DNA from: Turneriella sp942492915
Lineage (GTDB): Bacteria > Spirochaetota > Leptospiria > Turneriellales > Turneriellaceae
Assembly: GCA_942492915.1 (NCBI GenBank)
Contig: OW818662.1
Span: 2,666,001 to 2,730,000, forward strand
Direction of reading: 5' to 3'
DNA length: 64,000 bases
Numbering within the stretch: position 1 is the stretch's first letter; each line of letters starts with the position of its first letter. The notes below the pieces were generated by a model. The model was given only the letters and a program-made list of their open reading frames with translations. It was not told the DNA's origin and did no database searches. Of this stretch, positions 17,475 through 26,729 are shown piece by piece. A program made the position numbers and the translations under genes.

Positions 17475-18652
17475 ATGTCACCTCTTCCCAGAATGTGTAC
17501 TGTTGAAACGGAAGCCGGGCCACCCAGCACGTGAGTGAGCGCGAACTTCGCATCTTTCACCTGGCGTTTGTCTGACTTATCTTGCAGCTGCCATGTCATC
17601 TCGACAATCTGGCCGACACCGGTCGCACCGATCGGGTGTCCTTTGGCGGTGAGGCCGCCCGATGTGTTGATGGGGAGTTTACCGCCGAGGCGTGAATGGC
17701 CTTCCGCAGCGAAAAATCCGCCTTTGCCTTTTTCAGTGAACCCGAGGTCTTCGACATTCATGATTTCGGTGAAGCTGAAGCAATCGTGGCACTCGGCGAC
17801 TGAGATGTCGCTCGGCTTGAGGCCCGCCATTTTGTACGCTTCTTTACCGGCGGCGATTGTCGCTTCTGATTCGGTGTGCTTAGCGCGAAATGCAACGCTG
17901 AACGAAGCGCCGCCATGGCCTGAGCCCATGACCTTCACGGCATTTTTCTTGCCGAGTGCTTTTGCACGGTCTTTGGTCGTGATGATCACCGCGGCAGCGC
18001 CGTCAGTGATAAGCGAAACTTCCTGTGCGCTGAACGGCGTAGCAATCATCGGTGATTTCAGAATTTTTTCGAGCGGTATTTCGCGCTGCTTATAAGCATA
18101 TGGGTTCAGCGAACCATGATATTTGTTTTTCTCTGCAACCTGTGCGAGCTGCAGGCGTGTCGTGCCGAACTCGTGCATGTGGCGGTGCGCGAACATCGCA
18201 AACATGGTCGAACCATTCATGCCCGAACCCGCTTCGTAGAGATAATCTACACCCGAGAGTGCGGCTTTCATCTGGTCTTCATAAGGCAATTCATCAGGGG
18301 GGATGTTCATCTTTTCTATGCCCATCACCATAACGGTGTCATACACGCCCGCACCCACGGCAATCATCGCATTGCGAAAGGCAACACCGCCTGACGCACA
18401 GGCAGCTTCAAAACGCAGCGACGCTGCGTGCGGCATCGCGAGAGAAGTGGCAGCGAGCGCCGCCATGGTGTTCTGTGCATTGAGGCCGTTGCCGTTGTAG
18501 TTGCCGAGATAGAGTGCCTGTATCTCTTTTCGGTCAATACCCGCGTCTTTAATTGCTCCGTTGCCTGCGTCGGCGATCAGATGGCGGAAAGTTTTGTCTT
18601 TAAAACTCCCGTGTTCGGTTTCATGCGCACCGATGATGTATACTTCCCTCAT
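17471..18652 (-). CDS. Thiolase-family acetyl-CoA acetyltransferase (SCP2/archaeal-like)
   Basis: The 393-residue protein has the thiolase nucleophile Cys in FEAACASGG (residues about 82-90), the HDCFSFTEI segment, and the C-terminal NTSGGLTAKGHPIGATGVGQ loop. The final Cys of canonical degradative thiolases (CxG) is replaced in LTHVLGGPASVS, as in SCP2-type or archaeal thiolases. Those work with a DUF35 partner, and one is encoded directly downstream. The likely reaction is condensation or cleavage of acyl-CoA units in lipid or ketone metabolism. Confidence 0.88.
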   Translation of the reverse strand: MREVYIIGAHETEHGSFKDKTFRHLIADAGNGAIKDAGIDRKEIQALYLGNYNGNGLNAQNTMAALAATSLAMPHAASLRFEAACASGGVAFRNAMIAVGAGVYDTVMVMGIEKMNIPPDELPYEDQMKAALSGVDYLYEAGSGMNGSTMFAMFAHRHMHEFGTTRLQLAQVAEKNKYHGSLNPYAYKQREIPLEKILKSPMIATPFSAQEVSLITDGAAAVIITTKDRAKALGKKNAVKVMGSGHGGASFSVAFRAKHTESEATIAAGKEAYKMAGLKPSDISVAECHDCFSFTEIMNVEDLGFTEKGKGGFFAAEGHSRLGGKLPINTSGGLTAKGHPIGATGVGQIVEMTWQLQDKSDKRQVKDAKFALTHVLGGPASVSTVHILGRGDI

Positions 18653-18745
18653 GTGTCTCCCCGCGACCCGAGTCGCTCTGTAGCAAATGCTACAGTCATT
18701 TTTGCAAACATGAACAACGCGTCGATAATTTTCGACGGGTCTTTT

Positions 18746-18789
18746 CCTCTCTTCCGGGTACGGGCTTAAGCCCGTACCCGGAAGAGAGG
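18746..18789. repeat. Perfect 44-base palindrome, CTTAAG centre
   Basis: 22-base arms without spacer or mismatch lie between the thiolase start (18652) and the monooxygenase stop (18870). It may act as a terminator for the minus-strand monooxygenase. Confidence 0.85.
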
Positions 18790-18827
18790 CTAGATCACGC
18801 TTTTCGGGGGGCTTTGTTCAATTCCTT

Positions 18828-18863
18828 CCCCATTGCTATGGGCTTAAGCCCATAGCAATGGGG
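18828..18863. repeat. Perfect 36-base palindrome, CTTAAG centre
   Basis: 18-base arms lie seven bases past the monooxygenase stop, in tandem with the 18746 palindrome. The eight central bases around CTTAAG are shared; the outer arms differ in sequence. Confidence 0.85.
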
Positions 18864-18869
18864 GTTGTG

Positions 18870-20378
18870 CTATGCCACTTCTATCCGCTGTAAATCCGAC
18901 TTCTTCACCACGTCAAAATCATCAAGACGAAACGTGCTCGCCTTGATCACATACTCACCCGCAAAACCCGGGTAGAGCGTCGTGTTGCGGCCTGAATCGG
19001 TCAGATACCAGCTCTTGCAGCCAGCTGTCCAGTTCGTGATTTTCATGCGCTCGTCGATGAAGTGCGTGAACTCCGCCTGCTTTTCGGCCTTGACTTCAAT
19101 GCTCTGAATGCCTTCGGTCAGCATGCGCGAAACCGCAGAGGCGATGTAGCGGTACTGCGGCTCGGTATAGACGAGTACCGAGGTGTGCCCTGGGCCAGTG
19201 TTGGGGCCCATGCAGAAAAACAAATTCGGAAAACCGTGCACGTTGATGCCGAGATATGACTCTGCACCCTTAGACCAGTCGTTGTTGAGGTTGTGCCCGC
19301 GCGCGCCGTCAACGGGATAAGGGACGCCGGCTTTCGGCACTTCAAAGCCGGTTGCGTAAATTAATACATCCGCATCGAATTTTTTGCCATTCGATTCGAC
19401 GCCATCAGGATTGATTTTTGTCACAGGAGACGCCACGAGCTCGACATTGTCGCGCACCAGGGCCGGATACCAATCGTTTGAGATGAGCATTCGCTTACAG
19501 CCAAAACGGTAATCGGGCGTCACCTTCGCACGCAGCGCCGGATCTTTGATGGTGCGCTCGATATTCCAGCGCGCCGCACTTTCGAGCACCTTGGTCATGG
19601 GCGTATTGAAGACGATACCGGCGCCGAAGAGTTCTGTGATCGCATAGATTGTATTTCTACGCAGGGCCTGCACAAACGGCAGCGCGCGGTAGATCGATTT
19701 TTCGACCGCGCCGATCTCATAGTCGGGTTTCGGGATAATCCACGAAGGTGTGCGCTGAAAAACGGTGAGCTCTTTTACGTCGGGCGCAATTGCAGGCACG
19801 AGCTGAATCGCGCTCGCGCCCCCCCCCACCACCGCTACCTTTTTCCCTTTGAGATTCACGTCTTTCGCCAGCCCTCGGCTGGCCGCAGGCCAGCGCGCGG
19901 TATGCAAAATTTCGCCCTTGAATGTCTCGGAGCCCTCGATTTTCGGGATCGACGGGTTTGAGAGAGCGCCCATTGCAGAAACCACAACTCGAGCGGTAAT
20001 GGTCTTGCCGTCTTTGGTCGTCGCTGTCCAGCTGCCCGATCGCTCGTCGAACTTCATGCCGGTGACGGTGACGCCAAACTCTGCCTTTTCGCGCAGCTTG
20101 TGCTTTTCGACGACATCAAGCATGTACGATTCAATCTCGTCAGAGGTGGCGAACATGCGCGACCAGTTGGGGTTGGGTTCGAAAGAAAAGGAATAGAGAT
20201 GGCTCGGCACATCGCACGCTGCACCGGGGTACTTGTTATCGCGCCATGTGCCGCCGAAATCTTTGCCTTTATCAACGATCTTGAAATTGGTAACGCCCTT
20301 TTTCAGCAGATTGATGGCCGCCCCAATTCCACTGAAGCCCGAACCGATGATGAGCACATCCAACTGTTTTTCTATCAT
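18870..20378 (-). CDS. Flavin-containing Baeyer-Villiger-type monooxygenase
   Basis: The 502-residue flavoprotein has an N-terminal FAD loop (IIGSGFSGIGAAINL, residues about 10-24), the GGTWRDNKYPGAACD segment and a NADPH loop (VVGGGASAIQL). The Baeyer-Villiger fingerprint FxGxxxHxxxWP is exact as FKGEILHTARWP. Such enzymes insert oxygen next to ketones or hydroxylate N/S centres. Between the fingerprint and the NADPH strand there are about eight extra residues (AASRGLAK), encoded by a triple inverted repeat. Expression is probably separate from the thiolase pair, with two palindromes between them. Confidence 0.92.
   Translation of the reverse strand: MIEKQLDVLIIGSGFSGIGAAINLLKKGVTNFKIVDKGKDFGGTWRDNKYPGAACDVPSHLYSFSFEPNPNWSRMFATSDEIESYMLDVVEKHKLREKAEFGVTVTGMKFDERSGSWTATTKDGKTITARVVVSAMGALSNPSIPKIEGSETFKGEILHTARWPAASRGLAKDVNLKGKKVAVVGGGASAIQLVPAIAPDVKELTVFQRTPSWIIPKPDYEIGAVEKSIYRALPFVQALRRNTIYAITELFGAGIVFNTPMTKVLESAARWNIERTIKDPALRAKVTPDYRFGCKRMLISNDWYPALVRDNVELVASPVTKINPDGVESNGKKFDADVLIYATGFEVPKAGVPYPVDGARGHNLNNDWSKGAESYLGINVHGFPNLFFCMGPNTGPGHTSVLVYTEPQYRYIASAVSRMLTEGIQSIEVKAEKQAEFTHFIDERMKITNWTAGCKSWYLTDSGRNTTLYPGFAGEYVIKASTFRLDDFDVVKKSDLQRIEVA
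19867..19894. repeat. Three-armed inverted repeat inside the monooxygenase gene
   Basis: GCCAGCC (19867-19873), GGCTGGCC (19877-19884) and GGCCAGC (19888-19894) allow two competing hairpins within the coding sequence. They encode an apparent short insertion right after the Baeyer-Villiger fingerprint. Confidence 0.7.
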
Positions 20379-20495
20379 GCCGCTGCCTTGCGAACGAGAA
20401 TCATTGCGTCAACTGCAAACGTGAACAAGTGTTCATTTTGCTAAAGTTGTTAACTAATCGTGCGGCCCGCCCCTGCAAGCGGGTTTGCAAAGCGC

Positions 20496-21992
20496 TCACG
20501 CCTCAACGACTGGAGGAGCCGTCAATTTCTGCACTGCCGACCATTTGGCCTCAAGCTGCACTTTGCTGTATTGCTCGGTGAAAACGGCCTCATTGTAGGC
20601 GATCGTTGCATCCTCGGGAAATAACCCCCTGGCGGTGGCAAAAATCTGCGCGGCTTCTTCGTAACGGCCCAACTTATGCGCGTAGATGCCCGCTTCGTTG
20701 AGAATTGCGGCATCACGCGGATAGTCAGTGAGCAAAGAACTCATTTCAGCCCACGCCTCATGCAGCATTTCACCCGAATAGAGCGCTCGCGCATAGTAGA
20801 GCCTCAGCGCCCGGTCTTTGCGGAAAATACCCAGCGTCGCGAAACACCGCACAGCTTCGGCATGGCGCCCGAACAGGCAGAAAAACTTAAAGTACTGCCG
20901 GCGCTCATAGAGCGGCGGCTTTGGCGCTGAATGAAATAACCATTCACGAGGATCTTCCGCATCAAGAAGCCATGCGACCTTACGCTGCGTCTCTTCGTGC
21001 AGATCTTCTTTCTCAAACACGTCGGGATTCGCCACAAAAAGAAGCGCGCTGCGCACCGAATCAATAGGCAATTCATTCACCCACACCGCGAAACGCGAAG
21101 CCTTATCCGATTGAGCAAGGCGCTGCCACCGTTTCGGATTCAGGTAACGCACGAGCGTCACAAGATTTTGCTGGTACAGCGCCTCAGCGAACAGGGAATT
21201 AAGCGGGGCTTCGCGGTACATGAGCCGCGCGGGCGATTTGCGCGCCACTTCGAGGTCATAACACCGCGCGAAGTTCGCGGGCAGTTTTTTCTCCAGTTCA
21301 GACCACAGGCTCGGTGAAATTTTCTGTTCTGTATAAAGACGAAATGCCGCCTGAAAACCCTCGTTCGGCCATTCTGCGAGCTGCGGCAGACTGCCGGGCA
21401 ATATTTTTTGACCGACAACATCCTGAAAAAGAAAGCGAATGAGCGACTTTTGTTCGTCGGCAAGTTGCGCGTGGCTCACGACCTTCAGAGCCATCGCCGC
21501 GTATCGCACGTCACCCGCATGCCACAGCAGCAGAGTAGCGTATGCACCGTGCACACCCACGCCCACGGCAGTATTGCAGTACTTCATGGCATTTACTAAT
21601 TCGGTAGCATCAACAAGGCCCGGGTCTTGCGCACGATGAATTGCACCGGCCTCGTCAAAACCAAACGCCGGCAAGAGCCGCGCAATCTTCGCCTCGGGTG
21701 AATGGCGTTCGTAGACGCCCTGCGTCCATGGGCTGGGGGTATCGCCAACCGACAAACGAGCGCGCTTCACACGCGGGGCCATATTGGGCACTTCTGGGCC
21801 ATTGGTTTCCGCAGGCGTTGATGCCTGCGCCCCGGGTGGTGACGCTTTGCCTCGCAGGCCCGAGGATTTTCTGCCCTTTTTCAGTGCCACGACGATAATC
21901 ACAATGGCACCAATCAGCAATACCAGAGCAATACCGCCGGCAATCACCAAGGGCTGATACATCGAAATAAACCGTACAAACGCATCAGGCAT
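20496..21992 (-). CDS. Membrane-anchored TPR-like protein
   Basis: The 498-residue product has one membrane span (about 13-36, rich in Ile/Val/Leu) and a Pro/Ala linker (about 45-75). A long helical domain follows with TPR-like pairs near the end (AAILNEAGIYAHKLGRYEEAAQIFATARGLFPEDATIAY). The linker DNA holds a seven-base-arm palindrome (21810-21829). It probably serves as a protein-interaction scaffold at the inner membrane. No neighbour identifies the partner. Confidence 0.65.
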   Translation of the reverse strand: MPDAFVRFISMYQPLVIAGGIALVLLIGAIVIIVVALKKGRKSSGLRGKASPPGAQASTPAETNGPEVPNMAPRVKRARLSVGDTPSPWTQGVYERHSPEAKIARLLPAFGFDEAGAIHRAQDPGLVDATELVNAMKYCNTAVGVGVHGAYATLLLWHAGDVRYAAMALKVVSHAQLADEQKSLIRFLFQDVVGQKILPGSLPQLAEWPNEGFQAAFRLYTEQKISPSLWSELEKKLPANFARCYDLEVARKSPARLMYREAPLNSLFAEALYQQNLVTLVRYLNPKRWQRLAQSDKASRFAVWVNELPIDSVRSALLFVANPDVFEKEDLHEETQRKVAWLLDAEDPREWLFHSAPKPPLYERRQYFKFFCLFGRHAEAVRCFATLGIFRKDRALRLYYARALYSGEMLHEAWAEMSSLLTDYPRDAAILNEAGIYAHKLGRYEEAAQIFATARGLFPEDATIAYNEAVFTEQYSKVQLEAKWSAVQKLTAPPVVEA

Positions 21993-22031
21993 GGCTCTAC
22001 GTTTGTATTATCGGCAACTATCAACCTTTTT

Positions 22032-22352
22032 TCAAGTCCCTGATTTTATGCATTTCTCGTAGGCTTCGTTTCCGGCATTTTCGATTTCGCTGCGTGCAGC
22101 ATTATTAAACTTGCCAAACTCGAGGTTTATGTTCAGGTACCGTGTCGCCCTAGCCATCGCTTCGGTGCAATCGCGCGTGTCGCCGGGTGGTTTCTTGCGC
22201 TGCTGCTTTTCGCATTCACAGCGCGCCCGGCCATAATCCACGGCGTTCGCCTTTGCAGTGGCAAGCTGCTTCTCGTTGCGGCACGCAGGCAGAAACACGA
22301 GACATCCGCCCAATAAGAAGAGAAACCAGACCACCGTATGACGCATTAGCAT
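22032..22352 (-). CDS. Small Cys-rich lipoprotein
   Basis: The protein of about 106 residues has a hydrophobic signal segment with two candidate lipobox cysteines (LLGGC and FLPAC). The mature part has four more cysteines (CECEK, DCTEAM, YEKC), suggesting disulphides. No family is recognised. The start is uncertain: ATG 22352, ATG 22346, or a longer form from 22385. It is divergent from the sigma factor gene 100 bases away. Confidence 0.55.
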   Translation of the reverse strand: MLMRHTVVWFLFLLGGCLVFLPACRNEKQLATAKANAVDYGRARCECEKQQRKKPPGDTRDCTEAMARATRYLNINLEFGKFNNAARSEIENAGNEAYEKCIKSGT

Positions 22353-22453
22353 AACTTTGAATGCGCTTCGGGTGGCCGATGTCAACGTGTTTTGCGAAGT
22401 GCATTTTGATTTGACAAGGGCGCCGCAAAGGCATCGCGTAGCCGCAGGTAGGC

Positions 22454-23056
22454 ATGCGTTTTTTCGACCTTTTCGCCATCGCTTTCGCCGCCGTCGGGGG
22501 CCGCTCAGATGTAGCGGCAGAATCAGCCGTATTCATGGCCCGGCTCTTGCCCTATCGGGAGCGACTGTTTCGCCTTGCTCTTGCGCAGCTGAGAAACACA
22601 AGTGATGCCGAAGACGCTGTCCAAGAGGCCCTGATCAAGGCCGGGCGCAATGCGCAGCAATTTCGCAGCGAATCGAGCGAATACACCTGGGTCGTGCGCA
22701 TCTTGATCAATCACTGCCACGACGTGCAGCGCAAGGTTTCGCGCAGGCAGAAACGCGAAGTTTCGGGTGAAGCCAGCGAAGCCAAAGGGGCGACCATCGC
22801 CGACAGCCGCGCCAATACAGAAGAAAATATCGAACTTTCAGAGCTGTCGGGGCATCTAATGGATGCGGTGAATGAACTCGGCCAAAACTATAAACCTTTG
22901 ATTCTCATGCGCTATTTTGAGAATATGAGCTACGAAGATATTGCTGAGGCATCAGAACTTAACCTGGGCACCGTTAAATCACGCATGAATCAAGCCAAAG
23001 CGTTACTCAAGGCCAAGCTCGAAAAACTGGGTATCGGAGAAGAATACCTTGGCTGA
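22454..23056 (+). CDS. ECF-type RNA polymerase sigma factor
   Basis: The 200-residue protein has region 2 (LPYRERLFRLALAQLRNTSDAEDAVQEALIKA, from about residue 32) and a region 4 helix-turn-helix (LILMRYFENMSYEDIAEASELNLGTVKSRMNQAK). No region 3 lies between them, which is typical of group 4 (ECF) factors. The downstream gene overlaps it by eight bases and looks like its membrane anti-sigma factor. Target promoters cannot be read from the sequence. The first 25 residues are unusually hydrophobic, so an internal start at ATG 22535 is possible. Confidence 0.88.
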   Translation: MRFFDLFAIAFAAVGGRSDVAAESAVFMARLLPYRERLFRLALAQLRNTSDAEDAVQEALIKAGRNAQQFRSESSEYTWVVRILINHCHDVQRKVSRRQKREVSGEASEAKGATIADSRANTEENIELSELSGHLMDAVNELGQNYKPLILMRYFENMSYEDIAEASELNLGTVKSRMNQAKALLKAKLEKLGIGEEYLG

Positions 23057-24002
23057 AAGACGCAGCAAAAAGACGAAAGGCGCAGGCAAATTCAAGAGCG
23101 ATGCGCAATTTGAAGAGTTTCTGCAACTGCGCTTCGCTGAGGTGCGCGCCGAACTCGATAAATTCGACCGTCCCGCGGCGTCAAAAGCCGAAGGCCAGCT
23201 GCTGCAACTGCCGCAGGCCAGAGCCGCGTCAGATTCTACATTCTGGAAGAAGCTCGATTCATGGCGGTACGCGGTCGCAGCGACGGTGCTGCTCGCTGTA
23301 GCGGTACCAGCGGTCATGCAACTCAATCGCGAACAACGCGAAGCGGCAGTGGCGGCAGTAATTCCCGAAGGCAAAACGAAGACTGAGTCCACGGACGAGG
23401 CACCTTCGTCTACACGAAGCGCGAGACTGAAGCAAAGTGAACGCGAAGAGGCAGATTTTGATGCGCCGCGCGATCGCACGACCAAAGAATTTCCACAAAA
23501 GAAGATCGCGAAGACTACCGAGACAGGTACAAAAGACCGCGGGCTCAACAAAAAAGAAGATGTTGCGGATGTGATGAGTGCCCGGGAAGCACCTGCTGAC
23601 CTCAAGGCTATGGCGCCCGCGCCTGCCGAAGCGAAAGGCCGAGCGATGCCAGACGAAGCGGCGGGTGCGCCTGCCCCTGAATCAGCCAAAGCGCCCGCTG
23701 CCTCGCCCGCGGCACCTGCGCCCTATGCCGCAGAGTCTTCGGCCGACGAAGAACGTACTGCAAGCACGGTGGCTAAGAGGTCTGCACCCATAGCCGATGC
23801 TCAGTTCAAACAGAAGCACGAACAAATTGCCGAAGAAGAAAAATTAGAAATGGAAAGGCTCTGGAAAGAATTTGAAAAAGACCCGAAATCTTTTAATCAG
23901 GACAAGAAACGTGCAGCCAGATTAAAAGCCCTGCTCGCTCGCCACGACACGCGCAGCCGGGCCAAGAAGGTACGGGCGGCCGAACGGCAATACGCCTATT
24001 GA
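23049..24002 (+). CDS. Putative membrane anti-sigma factor
   Basis: The 317-residue product is coupled to the sigma factor gene (TTG 23049, eight-base overlap). The N-terminal about 75 residues are cytoplasmic and helical, without a visible zinc anti-sigma (HxxxCxxC) motif. One membrane span lies at about 77-92 (YAVAATVLLAVAVPAV). A long, low-complexity Ala/Pro/Lys/Glu extracytoplasmic region follows, and then a charged helix. The function is inferred from position and topology, not from a recognised domain. Confidence 0.6.
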   Translation: MAERRSKKTKGAGKFKSDAQFEEFLQLRFAEVRAELDKFDRPAASKAEGQLLQLPQARAASDSTFWKKLDSWRYAVAATVLLAVAVPAVMQLNREQREAAVAAVIPEGKTKTESTDEAPSSTRSARLKQSEREEADFDAPRDRTTKEFPQKKIAKTTETGTKDRGLNKKEDVADVMSAREAPADLKAMAPAPAEAKGRAMPDEAAGAPAPESAKAPAASPAAPAPYAAESSADEERTASTVAKRSAPIADAQFKQKHEQIAEEEKLEMERLWKEFEKDPKSFNQDKKRAARLKALLARHDTRSRAKKVRAAERQYAY

Positions 24003-24021
24003 GATTTATTTGAAAATACCA

Positions 24022-24061
24022 GCAAAAAGAAAAGCCCGCGAATGCGGGCTTTTCTTTTTGC
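24022..24061. terminator. Bidirectional intrinsic terminator
   Basis: 18-base perfect arms with a GAAT loop carry A-rich and T-rich flanks within the arms (AAAAAGAAAAGCCCGC). They lie between the convergent anti-sigma (stop 24002) and pyrophosphatase (stop 24096) genes. Confidence 0.9.
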
Positions 24062-24095
24062 GACTGACCAGCGGCTGAACCGCCGGCCAGAGCAA

Positions 24096-26564
24096 TCAAT
24101 GAGCTTTTTCTGACTTTATGCGCATTCCGTAGAATGAGCGCCAGACGAAGATCATGCTCGCGACGAAGAACGTGACCGCAAGTACCGCGCGCAGCACTGT
24201 GGGTGTGCCATCAGGGTTTTTCAGTTCAACCGCAAGCTCAACGGCGAGAAGACCGAAGAGTGTAGTGAATTTAATTACCGGGTTCATCGCCACAGAAGAT
24301 GTGTCTTTGAACGGGTCACCCACCGTATCGCCCACGACGCAAGCATCGTGCAGCGGTGTGCCCTTCTGCTTCAATTCTACTTCCACGAGTTTCTTTGCAT
24401 TATCCCATGCGCCACCGGCATTTGCCATAAAGATCGCCTGGTATAGACCAAAGATCGCGATCGAAATCAGGTAGCCGATGAAGAAAAATTCGTTCACGAA
24501 GGCAAATGCCAGCGTGCTGAAGAAGATACCGAGAAAGATATTGAACATACCTTTCTGTGCATACTGAGTGCAAATTTCGACCACCCGCTTGCTATCAGCC
24601 ATCGATGCTTTAGAAGCGCCATCGAGCTTGATGTTCGCTTTAATAAACTCAACCGCACGGTACGCGCCCGTCGAAACGGCCTGCGTTGATGCACCGGTAA
24701 ACCAATAGATCACAGCACCGCCGGTAATCAAACCGAGCAAGAATGGAGCGTGCAAGAGTGAAAGCTTTCCACTGACCGCGAGTACTGCTGACGGATCTTT
24801 AAGGTTACCAATCAGCATCACAATGATCGAGAAGATCATCGCAGTCGCACCCACAACCGCAGTACCGATAAGTACTGGTTTCGCGGTCGCTTTGAAGGTG
24901 TTACCAGCGCCGTCGTTGGCTTCAAGAAAGTGTTTAGCTTTTTCAAAGTTGAGGTCAAATCCGAAATCTTTTTTGATTTCTTCTTTGATGCCTTTCTCTT
25001 CTTCGATGAGAGAGAGTTCATACACAGACTGTGCGTTGTCAGTTACCGGACCATAAGAGTCAACCGCGATCGTTACCGGGCCCATACCCAGAAAGCCGAA
25101 AGCTACCAGACCAAAGGCAAAGACTGCAACAGCCATCGGTTCCATGAGGCCGCCGAGACCAGTCAACGCGACGTAGTACGATGTTGCCATCAGAGCCACA
25201 ATCGTGATGCCCATCCAGTATGCTGAGAAGTTACCGGCTGTGAGGCCAGAAAGCACGTTGAGCGATGCGCCGCCTTCTTTCGAAGCAGTCACAACTTCAT
25301 GCACGTGTGCAGATTCTGTAGACGTGAATACTTTTACAAGCTCTGGAATAATCGCACCGGCGAGTGTACCGCAGGTAATGATCGTCGAGAGCTTATACCA
25401 CAGTGTGCCATCGCCGAGACCTGGAATCAACAGGTAAGAGACCAGGTATGTAAGGCCAACGGAAACAATCGAAGTAATCCAAACCAGCCATGTCAGTGGA
25501 GTTTCAAAGTTGAAGCTGTCAGATTTCTTGAAACGTGCACCGGCGATCGCGCTGTTCAGCCAATATGAACCGAGTGACGCGAAAATCATGACGATGCGCA
25601 TTGCGAAGATCCACACCAACAGTTGGACCTGAAATTGTGGAAAGACTGCGAGCAGAATGAGCGAGATGAGAGCAACACCTGTTACACCATATGTCTCGAA
25701 ACCATCCGCCGTTGGACCAACTGAGTCACCTGCGTTGTCGCCAGTACAGTCAGCAATCACACCTGGGTTACGAGCGTCGTCTTCTTTGATCTTGAAAACG
25801 ATCTTCATGAGGTCAGAACCGATATCGGCAATCTTCGTGAAGATACCGCCGGCGATACGCAGCGCTGAAGCACCAAGCGATTCACCGATCGCAAAACCGA
25901 TAAAGCATGGACCCGCGAAATCCGCAGGAATGAAGAGCAGAATCGCGAGCATCAGCACGAGCTCAACTGAAATGAGCAGCATACCGATCGACATACCAGC
26001 ACGCAGGGGGATTGCGTAAGTATTGTAAGGTTTGCCTGTCAGTGAAGCAAACGCTGTACGCGAGTTGGCAAATGTGTTGATACGGATACCGAACCATGCC
26101 ACGCCGTAGCTGCCGGCGATACCAACAACAGAGCATGCGAGAATCGCGAGAACTTTTGCTGCGCCGTAACCATGAATTGCTGCACCAGCGGCATCTTTGC
26201 CACCCTGAGCGAGAAATCCGAAATAGTAGATCATGATGGCTGCAATGAAGAGCCACAGGATTGCGAGAAATTTGCCCTGCGTGATCATGTACGTTTTGCA
26301 CGTTTCATAGATCAGTTCAGACACCTCAAGCATTGTGCGGTGCACAGGCAGTTTTTTGAGACGAACGTACTCAACGAGTCCGAATATCAGTCCGAAAAAG
26401 CAGGCACCCAGACCGAGCATCAGCAGCGTGCGGCCGTCGATACCCAAGAAAAGTTGTCCTGACAAATCAGGTATTTTTAGATCGGCTTCAGACGCCATGA
26501 GGGGCGTAACAGAAACCGCTAGAAGGCCAAGGCAAAGGCCCGCTATAGAGCGAAGTTTATGCAT
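24096..26564 (-). CDS. hppA: Membrane-bound proton-translocating pyrophosphatase
   Basis: The 822-residue protein is an integral membrane pyrophosphatase that couples PPi hydrolysis to H+ (or Na+) export. Around 16 membrane spans are visible. The substrate-site motifs are DCTGDNAGDSVGPTADGFE, and DTVGDPFKDTSS near the C-terminus. In the cation-specificity segment GNTFKATAK, Lys is present where K+-dependent enzymes have Ala, so this one should be K+-independent. I start at ATG 26564, which has an AGGAG site; an upstream ATG at 26588 does not. The mature N-terminus follows a signal-like stretch. It stands alone, ending at a bidirectional terminator. Confidence 0.93.
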   Translation of the reverse strand: MHKLRSIAGLCLGLLAVSVTPLMASEADLKIPDLSGQLFLGIDGRTLLMLGLGACFFGLIFGLVEYVRLKKLPVHRTMLEVSELIYETCKTYMITQGKFLAILWLFIAAIMIYYFGFLAQGGKDAAGAAIHGYGAAKVLAILACSVVGIAGSYGVAWFGIRINTFANSRTAFASLTGKPYNTYAIPLRAGMSIGMLLISVELVLMLAILLFIPADFAGPCFIGFAIGESLGASALRIAGGIFTKIADIGSDLMKIVFKIKEDDARNPGVIADCTGDNAGDSVGPTADGFETYGVTGVALISLILLAVFPQFQVQLLVWIFAMRIVMIFASLGSYWLNSAIAGARFKKSDSFNFETPLTWLVWITSIVSVGLTYLVSYLLIPGLGDGTLWYKLSTIITCGTLAGAIIPELVKVFTSTESAHVHEVVTASKEGGASLNVLSGLTAGNFSAYWMGITIVALMATSYYVALTGLGGLMEPMAVAVFAFGLVAFGFLGMGPVTIAVDSYGPVTDNAQSVYELSLIEEEKGIKEEIKKDFGFDLNFEKAKHFLEANDGAGNTFKATAKPVLIGTAVVGATAMIFSIIVMLIGNLKDPSAVLAVSGKLSLLHAPFLLGLITGGAVIYWFTGASTQAVSTGAYRAVEFIKANIKLDGASKASMADSKRVVEICTQYAQKGMFNIFLGIFFSTLAFAFVNEFFFIGYLISIAIFGLYQAIFMANAGGAWDNAKKLVEVELKQKGTPLHDACVVGDTVGDPFKDTSSVAMNPVIKFTTLFGLLAVELAVELKNPDGTPTVLRAVLAVTFFVASMIFVWRSFYGMRIKSEKAH

Positions 26565-26570
26565 AGAAAT

Positions 26571-26575
26571 CTCCT
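26571..26575 (-). promoter_or_regulatory. Ribosome-binding site for hppA
   Basis: AGGAG on the minus strand lies six bases before ATG 26564 and decides that start over 26588. Confidence 0.75.
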
Positions 26576-26729
26576 GGAATTTTTTCATGCGAAAGCGCTA
26601 GTAGACGGCCTGAACACAGGGTTTGACCGACTCTCCAGATACGTCTTGTATCATGAGCGGCTAGGGTCGCCCTAAAAATCAGGGGGTAAAGGAAAAAATA
26701 CCAAGCGTTGTCACGCCCACTATGTTAAG

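Noticed and set aside
16845..18863. CRISPR or insertion-sequence ends
   Set aside because: The repeats are single palindromes with unrelated arms, no spacers of constant length, no transposase and no target duplications.
23003..23689. 228-codon minus-strand open frame
   Set aside because: Mirror of the low-complexity anti-sigma gene; Ser/Ala-rich with no family pattern.
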